Part shown: one piece after another, positions 13,203 to 26,470 of the stretch
How positions within the stretch are numbered: the first letter of the stretch is position 1
How the letters are laid out: every line of letters begins with the position of its first letter
From: Eudorina sp. 2006-703-Eu-15
Lineage: Eukaryota; Chlorophyta; Chlorophyceae; Chlamydomonadales; Volvocaceae
NCBI GenBank assembly: GCA_003117195.1
Contig: BDSI01000158.1
Location: 87,688-151,687, forward strand
Length of the DNA: 64,000 nucleotides
Direction of reading: 5' to 3'
Notes under the pieces: model-generated
Told to the model about the DNA's origin: nothing
Databases searched by the model: none
What the model saw: the letters and a program-made list of their open reading frames with translations, nothing else
Translations under genes and position numbers: made by a program

Positions 13203-14849
13203 CAGTACGATTCCATCATAGGGTCACTATTTGCCATGCCGTCATATTACAAATGACAGTCAGGCGCTCTTATCATTCGGGGCCGCTCCTCCAGGACGTG
13301 AACGCGACGAACTTATGAACTGTGACTTGATGACGAGGCGTCCAGCCGTCCACCACCCGACAGTCGATGATAGAATCTCATATGGGCCACGTCGGCACAT
13401 GCACGCGATGTGATTAGCAGACTCTACGAATGATGCGGTAATTTGTGACCCTGTCCGCAACCGGCCGGTTTGACGGGCCCAAATTGCTTTCCAGGAGCCT
13501 CATCTCCCATTTAGGAGGGGGCCCTGGTGCCGCTGTACCGCCTCTACAAGCTCCGATGCGCCAGGACTGCCTCGCCTGGATACGCACTAGACCGACCTGA
13601 CCAACCGGCGAGAGGGGGACTGGGATTCGTTCCGCCTCAGTGATGTGGACTCGGCGGGCTCTCTCGGCAAGCATTTCGGAGCAAGCTGCAGTTGGATCAT
13701 AAGCTGCAGAACGCTGCCAAAGGGCTGCAGTAGTAGGACTTCGATCAGAATCTGGAGGAGTCAGAAGCAAGTCCATCAGCAATCATGGCCTCGATGCAAT
13801 CCGCTCTGCAGTGCTTTAATCGCTGAGACAGGTACGGCTGATTCAGCTTCCGATAATGCGCTCGTTGCTCAGGGTTCGCACACCGCCGGCGGATCCTCGT
13901 TCGTGGGTGGGCTGATGCTGTTCCGGCTGCCTTCCGTCAGTAGCCTATTCATATGCTCCGGCTCCATGTCGGAGCGGCACAGGAGCCCTGCTCTGGGAAC
14001 GAGGGAAGTGTCCGGCATTGATCCGCGCTGCTGCCAGCAGAAGCTTTGCCGACCGCGGGCAGCACTAGGCAGCACCTTCAATATAATAAATATAAGAGAC
14101 TCCAAGCCAATCTGCTCGGGGCCGCGCTCTGATAATTCACTGCACGCTTGACCACCACACCACCCTCCGCGTGTCTCCCCGCCGCGCACCCGTTCTACGC
14201 GCACCTGTCGCACGTGACGGCACGTGTAATCGCGCCGCGTTCCTTCTGCAGCGGTAACGGATGCCTGCCAGCTGCCACGATGATGTTTTAGGGGGCCTCA
14301 CACAACTGTTTTCCCATAGGCATCATCGAGTTACATGAGTGATTACTTCAGGACATCGGGAGGCTCGTGATTGCGCACAGCGACATCACGCACCAAGCTG
14401 TGATAATCCCTTTATAACAGCGGATACATTACACGACGTTTACACACGAACTTCCTGGGAAACAGATGGACGGCCGGCACTGGTTCCACCCACGGGTTCC
14501 ATCAGATCCATCAAACCGTACGGTACCACACCATCATTTTGCAGTTGATGCGTAACCTAGCGTTCAACGGTGAATGGTGCAGTGGTACATAATTTTGTGA
14601 TCACCCGCAATCCGAGGATTGTGTCACTTGATTACTGTCTTTGCGATGCCGTGCTGCGTGTTCATAGGTGGTTCAAGCCGTGCGATAGCGTTTCCCTCAC
14701 CACCAGACTACCAATTGAAACGGCATAATAGTTCTAACTCATGATGGAACGGCCTTGCACCAAGATTGATCGTACTTAATTTTGCGACCATCGTGCTTAA
14801 TTGTGCTTAATTAGGCCGTCTTGTGATCTCTTTGCAAGACTACACTGTA

Positions 14850-16843
14850 ATGCGTGAAGATGCATCACACTCTCAGCACTGTCCAGGCGCCACAGAGCCA
14901 GGACCATGGGCAGTAGCCTACAGTCCCACAGCAGCAGGAGTCGGTCGGTACCGGGTCGATAACTATGACCGAATTCAACAAAGATATCAGTCAAAATCAA
15001 AGGTCTTTCCCGCGGACGGCGAAGCTGCATCATTGTCTTTGGTATGTCGCGTTTACGGTACTCGTCACACCTCATGCTTTTTCATTAGCCTCAGCTGTCC
15101 TTTCCCACAGCTACGGCGAGCGTGGAAATCAGGAGTGCTGCTGGCGATCATAATTGTTCCCTGTGTAATTGCTGGGGTGGTCGTGGCGTCAATCTGCGGA
15201 GCCCGTCGTTGTGGACGTGGAAGCAGCAACTCAGCGACCGAGGTAAAGTCGTCCTCCGCACTTGTCATTGTATAGTGATATGCGTGAGCGAGACAGCCAC
15301 CATACCATCGACCAGACAAGCTGTGGGTGAGGGGCAGCATACCGAGAGATCCACGGCGTGTACCAGTCGACACACGCTTCGTCCAAACAATGTCGGAAGA
15401 CCGTTACGCTTACTGCACTAGGACGCTAGGGCGCTAGGCGATCCCTGCAACACCCATAAACCGGCACTCACGGAGGTCTCCAGCATCAACGCGAGTGCGC
15501 CCGCCAGGTGTATCGTTACGTATCTCGCCGGGTCTGACGCTGACCGGGGCAGCTGCCTTTGCCCATCGGGGAGACCACCGAAGCACTCCTCAATTGAGGA
15601 GGGATGCACCACTTGATCCCTCGCCCCATTGAACTCATACGACGTCTGTGAGGGTCCCATACTCACCACCAGCCAGCGCCCAGCAGCATCCATCGGCCTC
15701 GATCCACAATAACTCGGTGTAATGGGTGTGTTTGTTTGTTTGTGTCATAGCACGAGGCGGCAGTGAGTGCACCCGTGGCACTACACGGCGGTGCAAAGAA
15801 CACACCGCTTTCGCAACCTGGGTTCCTCGCCCTTGGGTTTGGGTTTTTGTTGTTCAGGATAAGGACTCCTGAGCTCACCGCGTAACACTCTATTTTGCCG
15901 GTACACGGTGCACGTTCCGTCCATGTGCTTGCGCAGATTTTCAATTCGACCTTTCCGCCACCGCTACTGCCGCCTGTACCTAGACCCCTACCCCGGGGCG
16001 CGGAAACCCGTCGGATGGCGCCCTGGCAGCCTGCGGGCCCCGCACTGCCCCCCTCGCCGCGGTCCCCACCAGTCACCCCAGCGCCCCTGGAGTCGACGGC
16101 GGCCGCCCGCTCTACACGCTCCCCCGGGTCGCCCCCAGGCTCCCCCGGACCGCCCGGGTTGCCACCTGCACCGCCCGGGTCGCCCCCACGCTCCCCCGGG
16201 TCGCCGTTGGCACCGGTGCACCTAACACCTTTGACGCCTCGACCACCGGCGCCCCTCCGCCTGCCTCCACCAGGTGTGGCCCGGGAGGTAAGACTTTGCG
16301 GAGTGGGACTACGGCTGTCACAGTACAGGACATGACTTTCAGACTTCTTGGAATACCGGGTTCAGGCTTTTCGCTGGACAGGTTGGGTGCAGGCGCGGAG
16401 CCGATGACCGCCCCGACCAGGACAGTGCGATTGCGCATTGTGCCGCGTCGAGCACAAGGCAATGGTCTGCCGTTAATGTGGTCTGCCCCTCCCTGATTTG
16501 CCCCCCTTAGGTTCAACCGCCATACACGCCACGCAAGCGTGAAGCTCCCGTCGTTGAACAGCCGCCGGACGCTCCGAATCAACCACCGTTCGCACCATAT
16601 GCCCCGTCTGAAAATCAACCGCCGTACATGCCGCACGCACCGGATCAGCCGCCGTTCGCGCCGGACGCGCCATCTGTTCTCGACCAGCCACCATTCGCAC
16701 CGTACGCGCCCTCATGGGATCAGTCGCCGGACGAGTCAAACTCTCCTTCCCTGGAGCAGCCGCCGTTCGCGCCTTTCGGACCTCCGCTCGCTCCGAACGG
16801 ACCGCCGTACACTCCGCAGGCAGCCGGCGAGCCGCCGCCGTAG
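14850..16843 (+). CDS. HRGP paralogue A: putative type II membrane-anchored proline-rich protein
   Basis: Model of four phase-0 exons: 14850-15041, 15111-15242, 15937-16287 and 16511-16843, giving about 335 aa. Exon 1 (64 codons, ATG 14850) contains RIQQRYQSK and ends at a GTATGT donor. Exon 2 (44 codons) begins basic (LRRAWK), then has a helix around LLAIIIVPCVIAGVVVASIC and a tail with a second Cys (CGARRCGRG). Exon 3 (117 codons) starts IFNST, an N-glycosylation sequon, and is rich in SPGSPPGSPGPP-type sequence. Exon 4 has repeated QPPFAPYAP-like units and ends GEPPP then TAG. Positive charge before the helix suggests N-in, C-out topology with the Pro-rich part in the wall or ECM. Unlike paralogues B and C it lacks the C-terminal NRRRR, and I could not find the small PPQQPP exon they have. 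Function unknown; a wall-protein role is inferred from composition. Confidence 0.55.
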
Positions 16844-19800
16844 CTTGCTGGCCAGTCGCATACCGGGGCAGGACCGTGGAGGGTATGTGGGGCGACGGAC
16901 GGGGCGGGAAATGCGCCGCTCGGAGCCCCGTCGAGGCAGCGAGCCCCTTTGGGATGGGCTTCCGTCTCCGGATGTTGTTTAGCAGCAGCTGTGCGCGTAA
17001 CCCTGCGAAGGGGCTGAGGGGCCTTGGGGGGCCGCGTGCGGATGGAAGGGAAGCGGCTTAGCAACCCTGCACGACTGGGCTGCCGACATGGAGGGTTGGA
17101 TCATTCCATCGATTTATCATGCACGTACGTGTGCATGGAGTGCACCCGACTTGTTATTATTGTTCGAGTGCGCCACTTTGTGTGCATGAATGCATATCAG
17201 GTAACCTATTCATCCACATTGTGTTCATGTTTGGGAGTGGTCTAGGCGAATTTCGCCGCAAGGCCATCCGGGAATATATTTTGGAGGGGATGAGCGGCAG
17301 CAGTAGCGCCAGCACGACACATGCCGTTCATGTCCACACCCGACTCATACGGTGCTAGCGCCCTCTGAATGACACGGCGTCGTTAGTTAGCTGGCTACGT
17401 GCTGCCGGCTGCAGCAGTCCCTGCGTGAGCAGGGGGTTTGTTGCAGTAGCTGCTAGCTAGCTAGCGGCGGGTCGCTGCCGAAGGTAGGATACCAGCATGC
17501 GAGGCGGGCGATTGCCGCCGCTCTGCAAGAACGTGACGTCCCGCAGGCAGGCATAAAGGCAGACAGACAGACCGACAGACATGCACGTGAGCGGGCGGGC
17601 ATGTGTCGCCGCGGCCCAGCGTGAAGCTTTATGAACGTGTGCATTCACATCACCATCATGTGGGTTGCCGAAATGCGACTCGTGCAGGCTGCGCGCGCTG
17701 ACATTGCGAATGATTGATTGAGCAGGAGACCTGCATGCGCAGGGGATGCGTGGGGCGGAGGATACGGAACGGTACGGGGGCATGGGCTCGCATGCCGCCG
17801 TGACCCTGACGTCGTCGTGTTGGTGTGGGTGTCGGTGTGGCCGTTGCTGCCGTGCTGCATCATGGGCTCACTCGACTGCACGGGCGTGCACGAACCTCAC
17901 CCGAGGGTGCTCTCCGCCCAGCTAGCCGTGTGGTGAGGGCTCAGTTCAGTTGCCTGCGGTACTTGCCGCTCGCGATCGGGGGCATGTGCATGCACGGCAG
18001 GGCAGTTCCATTGCCGTCAGGAAAGCGGCCATGTTAACTAGACGGGACGATACGTGACACTAGTAAGCCGACTAGCCGAGCCGGTCCCTCTGCAGCAGTC
18101 AGTTGCGTGTTGCCGTCCGTTCGCTCGGCGGGTCGAGGTTACGATGTGCCACATCCGATATGCGGCTGGCGGACTGTGCGCGCATTTGTGTGGCTGGCGG
18201 GGCCGGGCGCTTACACAATAGATGGTCGCAGACCTGATGTCCTAGGAGTGTTGGTGTGGAGCAATCGACGGGGGTGCGGGAGCCAACCGGACGTGACCTG
18301 GACGGCTGCAGCCCACGTGCGTGCGTGCATGCTCGATGCCGTACACACTCTTTCTGTAGTGCGCTCGTCAAGTCATCATGACGCCCGTCCTTTCCAGTAC
18401 TTGTGCACCTACCTAATATAACCCAGGTTAGATCAGGCACGGTAAGGTGTGTCCATCGACCGCAACGATGCCCCTGGTGTGGGATTGCGGGCAGAGCGTG
18501 AGCGATCACAGCGGATGCGGCGGAATGAGTGCGTTCAATGAAGTGACCCACTTGCACCCGGAGTGACTGTGCAGTACTGCAGGGCAGGGCAGGGTGGAGC
18601 GTGGAGTGTTTAGTACGAGTTGGCCGCTCGGACCGCGCGCAGGACCTGGGGTAGGTGCGGACCCGTGCGAGAGAGGGGGGAGAGGGAGGTGGGCCACACG
18701 CGCGAGGGGGCGCGTCGTGTACTGTCGCACGTCGGACTGACGTGCCGGCGCCCGGCGGTCAATTCAGTGGTGTGTCAAGCACGGGGCGGAGGCCGGGCCG
18801 TTCATACGTTGAACTTGATGTTGCGACGGATGGACCCTCCGAATTGGACGAGGGGGACGACAGTCCGAGCGGCGGCGGCGGCGGCTCACTGGACGAATAG
18901 CAACCGCGGGGGGAAGCGCTCCCACACAAAACTCTGCAGCAAGGTGGATGGAGGCCTGTGTGCAGCCTGTGGCATTTTTGGTGGGGAGCTTACCTGGTCT
19001 CGGCCACATGTTGGCTTCACTGTTTCCTCGTCACCGACAAGCCGGGTTAATTCCTTGTCACCGACAAGCCGGGCTAATCAATTATCCATGCGATTGCTCC
19101 TTTCGTCCAGTCGCTGCGATAGCCTCGGGGTGGTAAGGTGCTTTGCGGTCACGTGCGTTGTCGTGGCCTCACAGTTAATGTATAATGCCGTTTAATGGGT
19201 GTGAACGCGTGATGTGCTGCGTCATGGGTCATTCCTTCCCTTTTCGTACGCACGGCGCAATAGAGCTCTGGAGCATTCCTCGTCTGGCCGCGCCCGAGGC
19301 GGCATCTTGCGTGCTGCTGCCACCCTTCAGGAAGTTGGCTCCAGGAAACAGTTCGGGGGCATTGGGATTGAATGAATGAATGAACGTTACAGCGGACCCC
19401 AAAGGGATCAACGGTGTATACCAGGGCAAGCCCCAGCAGGCCCCACCGCCAAGGCAGCAAGACACCTCCACACCTCAACGCCGCAAACAAAAGCATACCG
19501 GGCCATGACCCCACCCAGAAAGACACCAAAGCAAGCAGAGGCGCACAGCGGGGCAACACTACCAAAGGGATAGGCCCAGCACAAGGCGGAATCCCCAGAA
19601 GAATGGGATTGTTTCCTTGGCAGTGGGGTTGGTTTTTGGCGAACCTTAATAACAGGGCGAATTTTCTGAGCCCGCCTTCATTTTTGTGTGGAACTTCTCC
19701 ACTACGAACCCAGTACTGCGTGTAAACCAGTACTGATGAGGCCCGTCCTTGTAACGGTTACTAATAAGGGTACGCCGGCCGTAGCCTGGCGTGTTTTGCT

Positions 19801-20774
19801 CGGGTGGTAAACTGAAGGGCGGCGTTGCCCCCCTTGGCACGCACGCACCACAGCACATTGCTGACCATGTGTGCTTCCGTACAATCCGGGTGCGTGGTGC
19901 GATGACAACACAATCGTCGATTATCTAGTGCGCCACATGTTGTGAACTGTGTACGCCAGTAGTCGGCCTGCCCCTGCCTGCCGTACAAATCACTTAAGCT
20001 CACTTCCAGTTCCCAAGGACGCGCGCAGCAACTGCGCGCTTCGACGGGGTAAGGTGACCTGACGCTTGTCAATTCCCTGTGACGCTCGGACACCATCGCA
20101 TATGAAGGACGTCTCTGTACTGTGAACGATGGGAGTCTCACTAGGCATCCTCGAATGTCGATCGTCGTCAAGCAGATCGTGCTCAAGATGCGCAATGATT
20201 GTGCTGATATGGGAATTCCACCGTATCCCACTCGTCATCTGAGCTGGAAAAGCGCACACCGCGGCATATGTCACCCATACCAGCAATTCTCATTCCGAAA
20301 GAGCAGCGAAAGTAAAGTGTATTTGAACGTAATGGGCAAGGGACTGCAAGTCGAATACAGCTGCCCTGAGCTGCCGGACCGGTTTGTAATAGCCGCAAAA
20401 GTGTGGCCGTGTGCAGTGGTGTGGAAGCGAAAAACAATCGGATTTAAAGTGGTAAATCAGTTTCTATGTTGCAACATATAGCTTACAAACACGCTTCACA
20501 TGCGCCATACTTGTTGCAATGTCTCTGAATCGAACATGACATAGGAGCCGCTGCAAGAAATTGCAACACCGCGAAATGCAAGCGGTGCTGACAAAGGAGC
20601 GCGAGGTTTTGGAGTATGTGTACGACGTGAGCACGGCATGCATTGTCAACCTGGAAGTTGCAACACGCGCCGCAGATATACTCCTTGTAGAGCAGGTGTT
20701 GCGTAACATTTTCATGACAACAATGACATACTTGTGATTATTCTTCGTGATCTATTGTGTTGCCAGTGGTTACA
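16844..20774. other. intergenic stretch between HRGP paralogues A and B
   Basis: AT-richer, with a GCTAGCTAGC run near 17455, an inverted retroelement end at 19376-19575, and scattered unrecognised reading frames. The longest plausible one (20122-20481, 119 codons) has no recognisable motif and I do not call it a gene. Confidence 0.5.
19376..19575 (-). mobile_element. retroelement 3' end with (CATT)n tail, minus orientation
   Basis: On the minus strand this reads GGTGGGGCCTGCTGGGGCTT, then GGGGTCCGCTGTAACGTTC, followed by a short CATT-repeat tail. It is homologous to 12950-13202. A simple-repeat 3' tail after a fixed terminus is typical of non-LTR retrotransposons. Only the end is present. 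Confidence 0.75.
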
Positions 20775-23195
20775 ATGTCGGGCCGCTTCCAGCAATACGA
20801 AGCCTTTGATGGCCTGGAAAGTCGCGCCACGAGGCGCAAACCGTCGTTTTTTCAGCGAGCACGATTCTGGGTAGGGCCAAGGGTTGGATGATTGATGCAG
20901 CGCCGATCAGTAGCTCAGGTTTGCTCGCGCAATCAATTCGCAGGTTAAAGATCATCCAACTGAATCGGCATTTATTGGTCTCGGCATCGTTGCTTGCTTT
21001 ATTATCATAATCGTCGTGTCGTCTGTCTGCGGCACTGGCAACGGCTGTGGTAACAGCAAGTCCTCCTCTTCGGTAAGATAGGATACGATGATGCGGCCAT
21101 TGGTGGTGAATTTTGCAGTCCTTATGCAGCTGACGTTATGGGAGTACTACGGCTTTAGCTCTGTCTAGGCCCCGTTGAAGTACCGGTTCCCGGTAACAGC
21201 CAGCCACGCGTTGCACATGAAGCCTTGTTTGTTAATGCTGACTTTTCGCAACGCCTGTGTCATCGTTGCCCTCTGTCAGGGCTCGGGTGAAGTTCTCAGT
21301 CCCCCGCAGCAGCCACCCGCGCCGTCGGCATCGGTAAGCCGGCTGGGCTGGCCTTGTTCGTGATGTCGTGAGGGGACGGGTCCCGGGCGAACCGCAATCG
21401 GGACATGACCATCTGGACACCACCAGACACGACTTGGTGTCCGTGGGCTCGTACCGCGAGTCATGGCCGGTGCCTCGGAATGAGGTTCTCCAGTCGTACG
21501 CCATTCGTGTCTGTCCTCAGGAGATGGGCACTGGGGGGGATTACGCTTGTGCAGGGGCGGGGCTGTCGACGTTTCCAAGACAGGGTGGTAGGCACACCTC
21601 AGGGTTTGGCACAGGGCTTTTTTGTCCCCACGGTTGCTTGGTTGCACCGGTGGAGGGGCGGGGCAATACGTGCAGCATGTGGGTTGTGATTCATCGAGTG
21701 GAAGGAAAGCGCGCGCATCGCCATCCTAGGATCACCTCAGCACACTTCCGGTTTCCTCGCTAAACACATGGGGCTCAGAACTGCAATGTCGAGGGGCGCT
21801 CTGCGCGTACCGGGTGCTAGCGACAGGCAGCCTTAGGCGCATCAACCATTGATTTCGAATTGCTGAATACTCACAGTACTACTTCCGGACTGGTCTGTCG
21901 GGTTGAATGCTACATCGATGTACATGGATGTTGAGACGCAGATGCGACGTGGCTTACAAATGGGTGTTGCCTTCTCCTTGGTTGCATTCGGAAGGACGGG
22001 GCCATCTCCGAGCACAGGCCGTGCAGTGAAGTGAAGCCACCGGCTTCGCAGCATACATTCCACGTGACATAGATCATTTGATGACAAGCTGCTTCACCTT
22101 GATTAAGGGGTTGGGGGCAGTCCACGCGCACTGAAAGTTTGCCCATTCATTCTAGCAAACCTGCTATGTAACATCCTAATATGAAACTTGCGGTTCACTG
22201 CGTGCTTGTCACTGGCGAACACCAAAGCCGTTGCACCTGGCCACCCTCACTGCCAATGCGAACATGCATCACTTCCTGAGTACCACCTCCCTCGGCCGCG
22301 TAGGAGGGTGTTCTCCCTGTTTGCGGACTAACAAACCCACACCTTGCGGCTGATCCCCTCCCACCAGGCACCGTCGCAGCCGCCGCCACCTGACGCACAA
22401 CAGTCGCCGTCCCCGCCACCGCCGTCACAGCCTCCGTCGCCACTGCCGTCGCCGCCCTCGTCACCAGCTCCGTCACCACTGCCGCCATTGCAGCCATCTT
22501 CACTGTTGCCACCGTTGCCGCCGCCATCTCCATCTCTGCCACCGCCACCGCCGCCGCCACCGCCGCCGCCGCCATCTCCACCGTCGCCACCGCCGCCGCC
22601 GCCATCTCCATCTCCGCCACCGCCACCGCCGCCGCCGCCGCCGCCGCCATCTCCACCGTCGCCACCGCCGTCGCCGCCATCTCCACCGTCGCCACCGTCG
22701 CCGCCGCCATCTCCATCTCCGCCACCGCCACCGCCGCCGCCACCGCCGCCGCCACCATCTCCACCGTCGCCACCGCCGCCGCCGCCATCTCCACCTTCGC
22801 CGCCGTCGCCGCCACCGTCGCCACCATCGCCACCATCGCCACCGCCACCGCCGCCACCGCCGCCGCCGCCGCCATCTCCATCGCCGCCACCGCCGTCGCC
22901 ACCATCTCCACCTTCGCCACCGTCGCCGCCGCCGTCGCCACCTGCGCCACCGTCGCCGCCGCCGTCGCCACCTGCGCCACCGTCGCCGCCGCCGTCGCCA
23001 CCTGCGCCACCGTCGCCGCCGCCGTCGCCACCTGCGCCACCGTCGCCGCCGCCGTCGCCACCATCGCCGCCATCGCCACCGCCGTCGCCTCCGTCACCAC
23101 CAGCGTTTCCGCCACCGCCACCCTCGCAGAACATAACTGCTACCGAATCCCCGCCCCCGCCCACGGCTCGTCGCTCCAATCGACGTCGCCGGTAG
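20775..23195 (+). CDS. HRGP paralogue B: putative type II membrane-anchored proline-rich protein
   Basis: Model of four phase-0 exons: 20775-20870, 20944-21072, 21280-21333 and 22368-23195, about 368 aa. Exon 1 (32 codons, ATG 20775) ends RKPSFFQRARFW. Exon 2 begins VKDHPTESA, then a hydrophobic helix FIGLGIVACFIIIIVVSSVC and a Cys/Ser tail CGTGNGCGNSKSSSS before GTAAGA. Exon 3 is 18 codons around LSPPQQPPAPSAS. Exon 4 (275 codons plus stop) is almost pure PPSPP/PPPPP, with a late NIT sequon and a C-terminal SNRRRR. The basic stretch precedes the helix, so I infer N-cytosolic, C-exoplasmic orientation, with the Pro-rich half like pherophorin or extensin rods (a hydroxyproline-rich glycoprotein). 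The 3' flank TGGCTGACC...CAGCCGGCT is shared with paralogue C. The 1-kb last intron could hide further exons. Confidence 0.6.
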
Positions 23196-23559
23196 GTGGC
23201 TGACCATGACACTTCGGCAGCCGGCTTCCACTTAAATGGAGGGGTCTGAAGCAAAGTCAAGAGTGTTTAGTCACTGCGACTTTGTTGAAACCTGCGTCAC
23301 GGTATGTCCGTCGCACCCGGTGTTTGATGCGTATCCCTACATATGTGTGTGGGTACGGCATGGCATCACAGCATGCCGATTCAGCATGCCGATGCTGCTC
23401 ACAGAAACCTCTGTTTCTGAAACGCCAGGAATATAGAGTATATATTACTCCTTACCATATTTGACTTAGTTTGACATTGTTATGGTGATGTAAATGGCCG
23501 CCGCCGTGAAGCTAAGTTAATATGGATAAAAACGCCATTGCACTTTTGCGAGCCGTTCC

Positions 23560-23561
<2 letters not shown>

Positions 23562-23616
<55 letters not shown>

Positions 23617-23687
23617 CATGTGGGAAGCGTGGCTATGCAGAAAATGTGGGGTGTGTAAACATGTGGGAAGCGTGGCTATGCAGAAAA
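23562..23687. repeat. (GT)n microsatellite with a 43-bp tandem duplication
   Basis: About 26 GT dinucleotides (23562-23613) run into a unit containing AAACATGTGGGAAGCGTGGC that is repeated once, 43 bp apart, up to 23687. It probably arose by replication slippage. Confidence 0.9.
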
Positions 23688-26390
23688 ATAGATACGTGGC
23701 GGCACATACCGCCGGGTATGTGCGGATTAGACCTGTGCCTGAAGGTCACGCCAGGCCACGCAGCGTGCAGTTATGGCGAGCGAAAATTGGTCGGTGCACG
23801 ACATGAAAAGCATGTGGCAGGTTTTGTGGTTGGGTGCGGGATGCGGGGTGCGTGGGGGATTCAATGAGAAACGATAGGCTGCCATTGGCAGCACAGCTGT
23901 TGCCGCAGGACCCGTTCGTTGGGCTGGGGAGCCGCTACGAGAGCGGAGTTACATGCGCCCGGGCCCGCTCGCTGGGGCCCTCGCGGTCCCCTGGCTGTGC
24001 CCCTCGGGGCTTCAGCTCGTGTCCGTAAGCTTCGTGCTCTCATGCGTTCTGCTCCGTGAGTCCGAAATTTCGGCACGACGGCGTGTCGGTTCGTCGTCGC
24101 CGGCACAAATGCTTCGATGCCAGAACTTTACCTGTCCTGTCGCACGTACGGTTCGGTTGTACTGTACTGCTGAACCCAGCTGCTCATGGGAGTGGAGAGG
24201 TGAGCGCCGAGTGAGCACGTCCCCCCTCACTCACGCACGCGGCATTTGACTCGATGCAGCCGGGGCAGCTAAAGCTGCCGAGCTGTTGGGCGCGTACATA
24301 AGAAGCCGTTTTTTGGAGCCCTGTGAAATGGCGCGTACTTTGTGCGTGTCTGTGGCCGGCCCAGCGTCACAGTGCCGCCCAGACTCATCACCTGCACAGT
24401 TGAACCATCAGTCGGCATCCTCGCCTGATGATGACCTGCGGCGGAGAACAATAAGATGCCCCTGGCTGGGGTGCGAGACGTACCCGTCTCGTGTAGCCAA
24501 CATCATCAAGCTCCGGCTCAGCCGCTGGGAGGGACACCGGGTATGCTCCGTGAGGACGTGGAAGGAGCAGCCCTGCGGGACGGTTGCGGTGTTCGGGAGG
24601 ACTGGATGCTCCGCTCGCTGTCGGACCGGTGAGGGGTCGAAAGCCAGCAGCTGTGTACGCAACTGCCGTTCAGGATGGCAAGCATGTGGACGACAAGAGG
24701 CGGCTGGGCCACATGTACCGTACATGGTCCGTTGAGTGCTCGGGGTGCGTAGCTGGAGCCGACAGCGGATATGGAGATGACGATGCAGGTCCGACATGAC
24801 CTGAACGCTCCCATGTGACCCACATCGTGATTCCGTGTGGGTGCTCCATGCATGTAATGCATTCACGGGGTAGGTTGTTTTGCTCTAAAGCGTGCGCGTG
24901 CGTGCGGCGCTACTTGCGGACGTCCGTGGCATCCTCTGCTTATTTCGCTTGTGATTGACGAGTGGCATAAGCCGGGACGGAAAACAGGGGCATGGGTTGC
25001 GCGTTGCGGAGACCTTACTTCGCGCGGGGGTTGCATTACGGACAGGGATGTGCATGGCTTGCTTGCGCGGCGACAACAACGATCGCCCTGGCGGCAGGAG
25101 TTGGTTGAAAGATGGTTGGAGCTGCTTCGCCTCGCAGCGTGTGACTTGCTGCTGACCGGCCTGCATTGGCTCCGTGTCCTGCGGTTCGCTGTGTGATGGG
25201 GTCGTGCTGTGCCGCACAGGTGTGCCTGCAGCGGCTAGCTAGCGGGGGATAGACGCACACATCACCCAGCGGATGCTGTATTCTGCTGCTGTTGACGGGC
25301 GGAATCTGCGAGCGTTCCTCCGCAAGCCTAGCACGTTGGGACACTGGATGAGCTGTGCGCCTTGCGGTAGAGGTGCCCGCCAGATGTCGGTCGGTGGTGT
25401 CACAAAATTGCGGCGCCATCACATGTAGACAACAGTTTCGGCGCGGCGGCGGAAGAGCTCCCTCATCAGCACTGACAAGACTCCTCGACAGTTACGTCGA
25501 TCATCCTCCTCCGTGTGAGTGATGGATGTACAAGTATTGGTTGGAGAGGTGGAGTGGCTGCTGGCGAGGACAGCCCGCGGCTACAGCCGGCCATCGTGCG
25601 CCTCACAGGCCGCCCCGGCGCAGTCCAGGACGGGGTAACGAAGCTAGTTAGGCTATACACCGCAGCCGCAGTTGTCGCGTGCCCTACAACGCAGACAAGC
25701 AGAGCGTCGAGATGCGATGCCATGTGACCACGCCGCACGCACCTTGCTGCACTGCTCCGGCCAGGCTGGTGTAGGTGTTTAGGTGAAGTCCGGACTTGGC
25801 AAAGTGAGTGCCCGCCGCCTGCCGCGCCCCCGTCAGCCTGCAGCACTGAGGGACGGTAGGTGCCGATACGAGCGTCTTATTGGCGTGTGCTGGCGGTTTA
25901 CCGAGGTCGCCGCAGTCACCGGGGTGTCTCGCTGTGGGGATGGGGGGCCTGGAGGCGCGGAGAGCGACATTCTACCCTTGGGCGCTGGAGATACCCCGGC
26001 AGCCCCAGCCCCGACCCTGGGCAGGGGTGAAGGAGCTCAAGGGGCAGCGGTTGGACGTCTCATAGCATCGACACGCGTTTCTGTACGCCACATCGCACCG
26101 CACGAACACACGAACTGCAGCCCCGGCGATGCCGTGGAACCATGCAATTGTCGTTGAGGTAGGTGCACGCGGGTGCGCAAGCTCAAGTGGCGCGTGTGAT
26201 ATCATTGACGGTACATGTGTGTGCATTCCCTAATTCCTATACATAAGAGCGGCTCGGCGTGTAGCCGTGCGTGTCGGCGGCGCTGCGAAGGCCAGCAGGG
26301 GAGCCTGCGCGGCTTGGGGCCTGCCCGGCGTGGCAGCTGGCTTCTATTGGGGCCTTATGGTGCTGGCTGCCTGGCTCGTACCCATGATGT

Positions 26391-26470
26391 TACAGTGGAC
26401 CCGTCGGGTCGTCGGTGGCGGCCGCAGCCTCCTCACCACACACTGCAAAAACGAAACCGCGTACCTTGAC
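26391..26470 (-). mobile_element. retroelement 3'-end fragment, copy b
   Basis: GATGTTACAGTGGACCCGTC followed by CAGCCTCCTCACCACACACTGCAA-like sequence matches the copies at 12281 and 28195. The terminus on the minus strand is GGGTCCACTGTAAC. Confidence 0.65.

Larger units (their letters stand above)
10707..14849. other. gene-poor stretch between the kinase gene and the first HRGP paralogue
   Basis: The composition shifts here to markedly AT-richer DNA than the GC-rich kinase gene. I see two retroelement ends (listed separately) and a short repeat around CTGACAGTGACAG at about 12240 and 12855. An unrecognised plus-strand reading frame at 13645-14151 (168 codons) has no family features I know. 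The 5' end of the kinase gene probably lies at the left of this stretch. Confidence 0.5.

Noticed and set aside
13645..14151. 168-codon plus-strand frame upstream of paralogue A
   Set aside because: No family resemblance and no sign that it joins paralogue A; kept only as a mention in the intergenic entry.
22328..23260. 310-codon Gly/Asp-rich and 308-codon Ala/Val-rich minus-strand frames
   Set aside because: They are exact shadows of the plus-strand proline-rich exon of paralogue B, which has an acceptor, matching phase, sequon and a stop shared with paralogue C.
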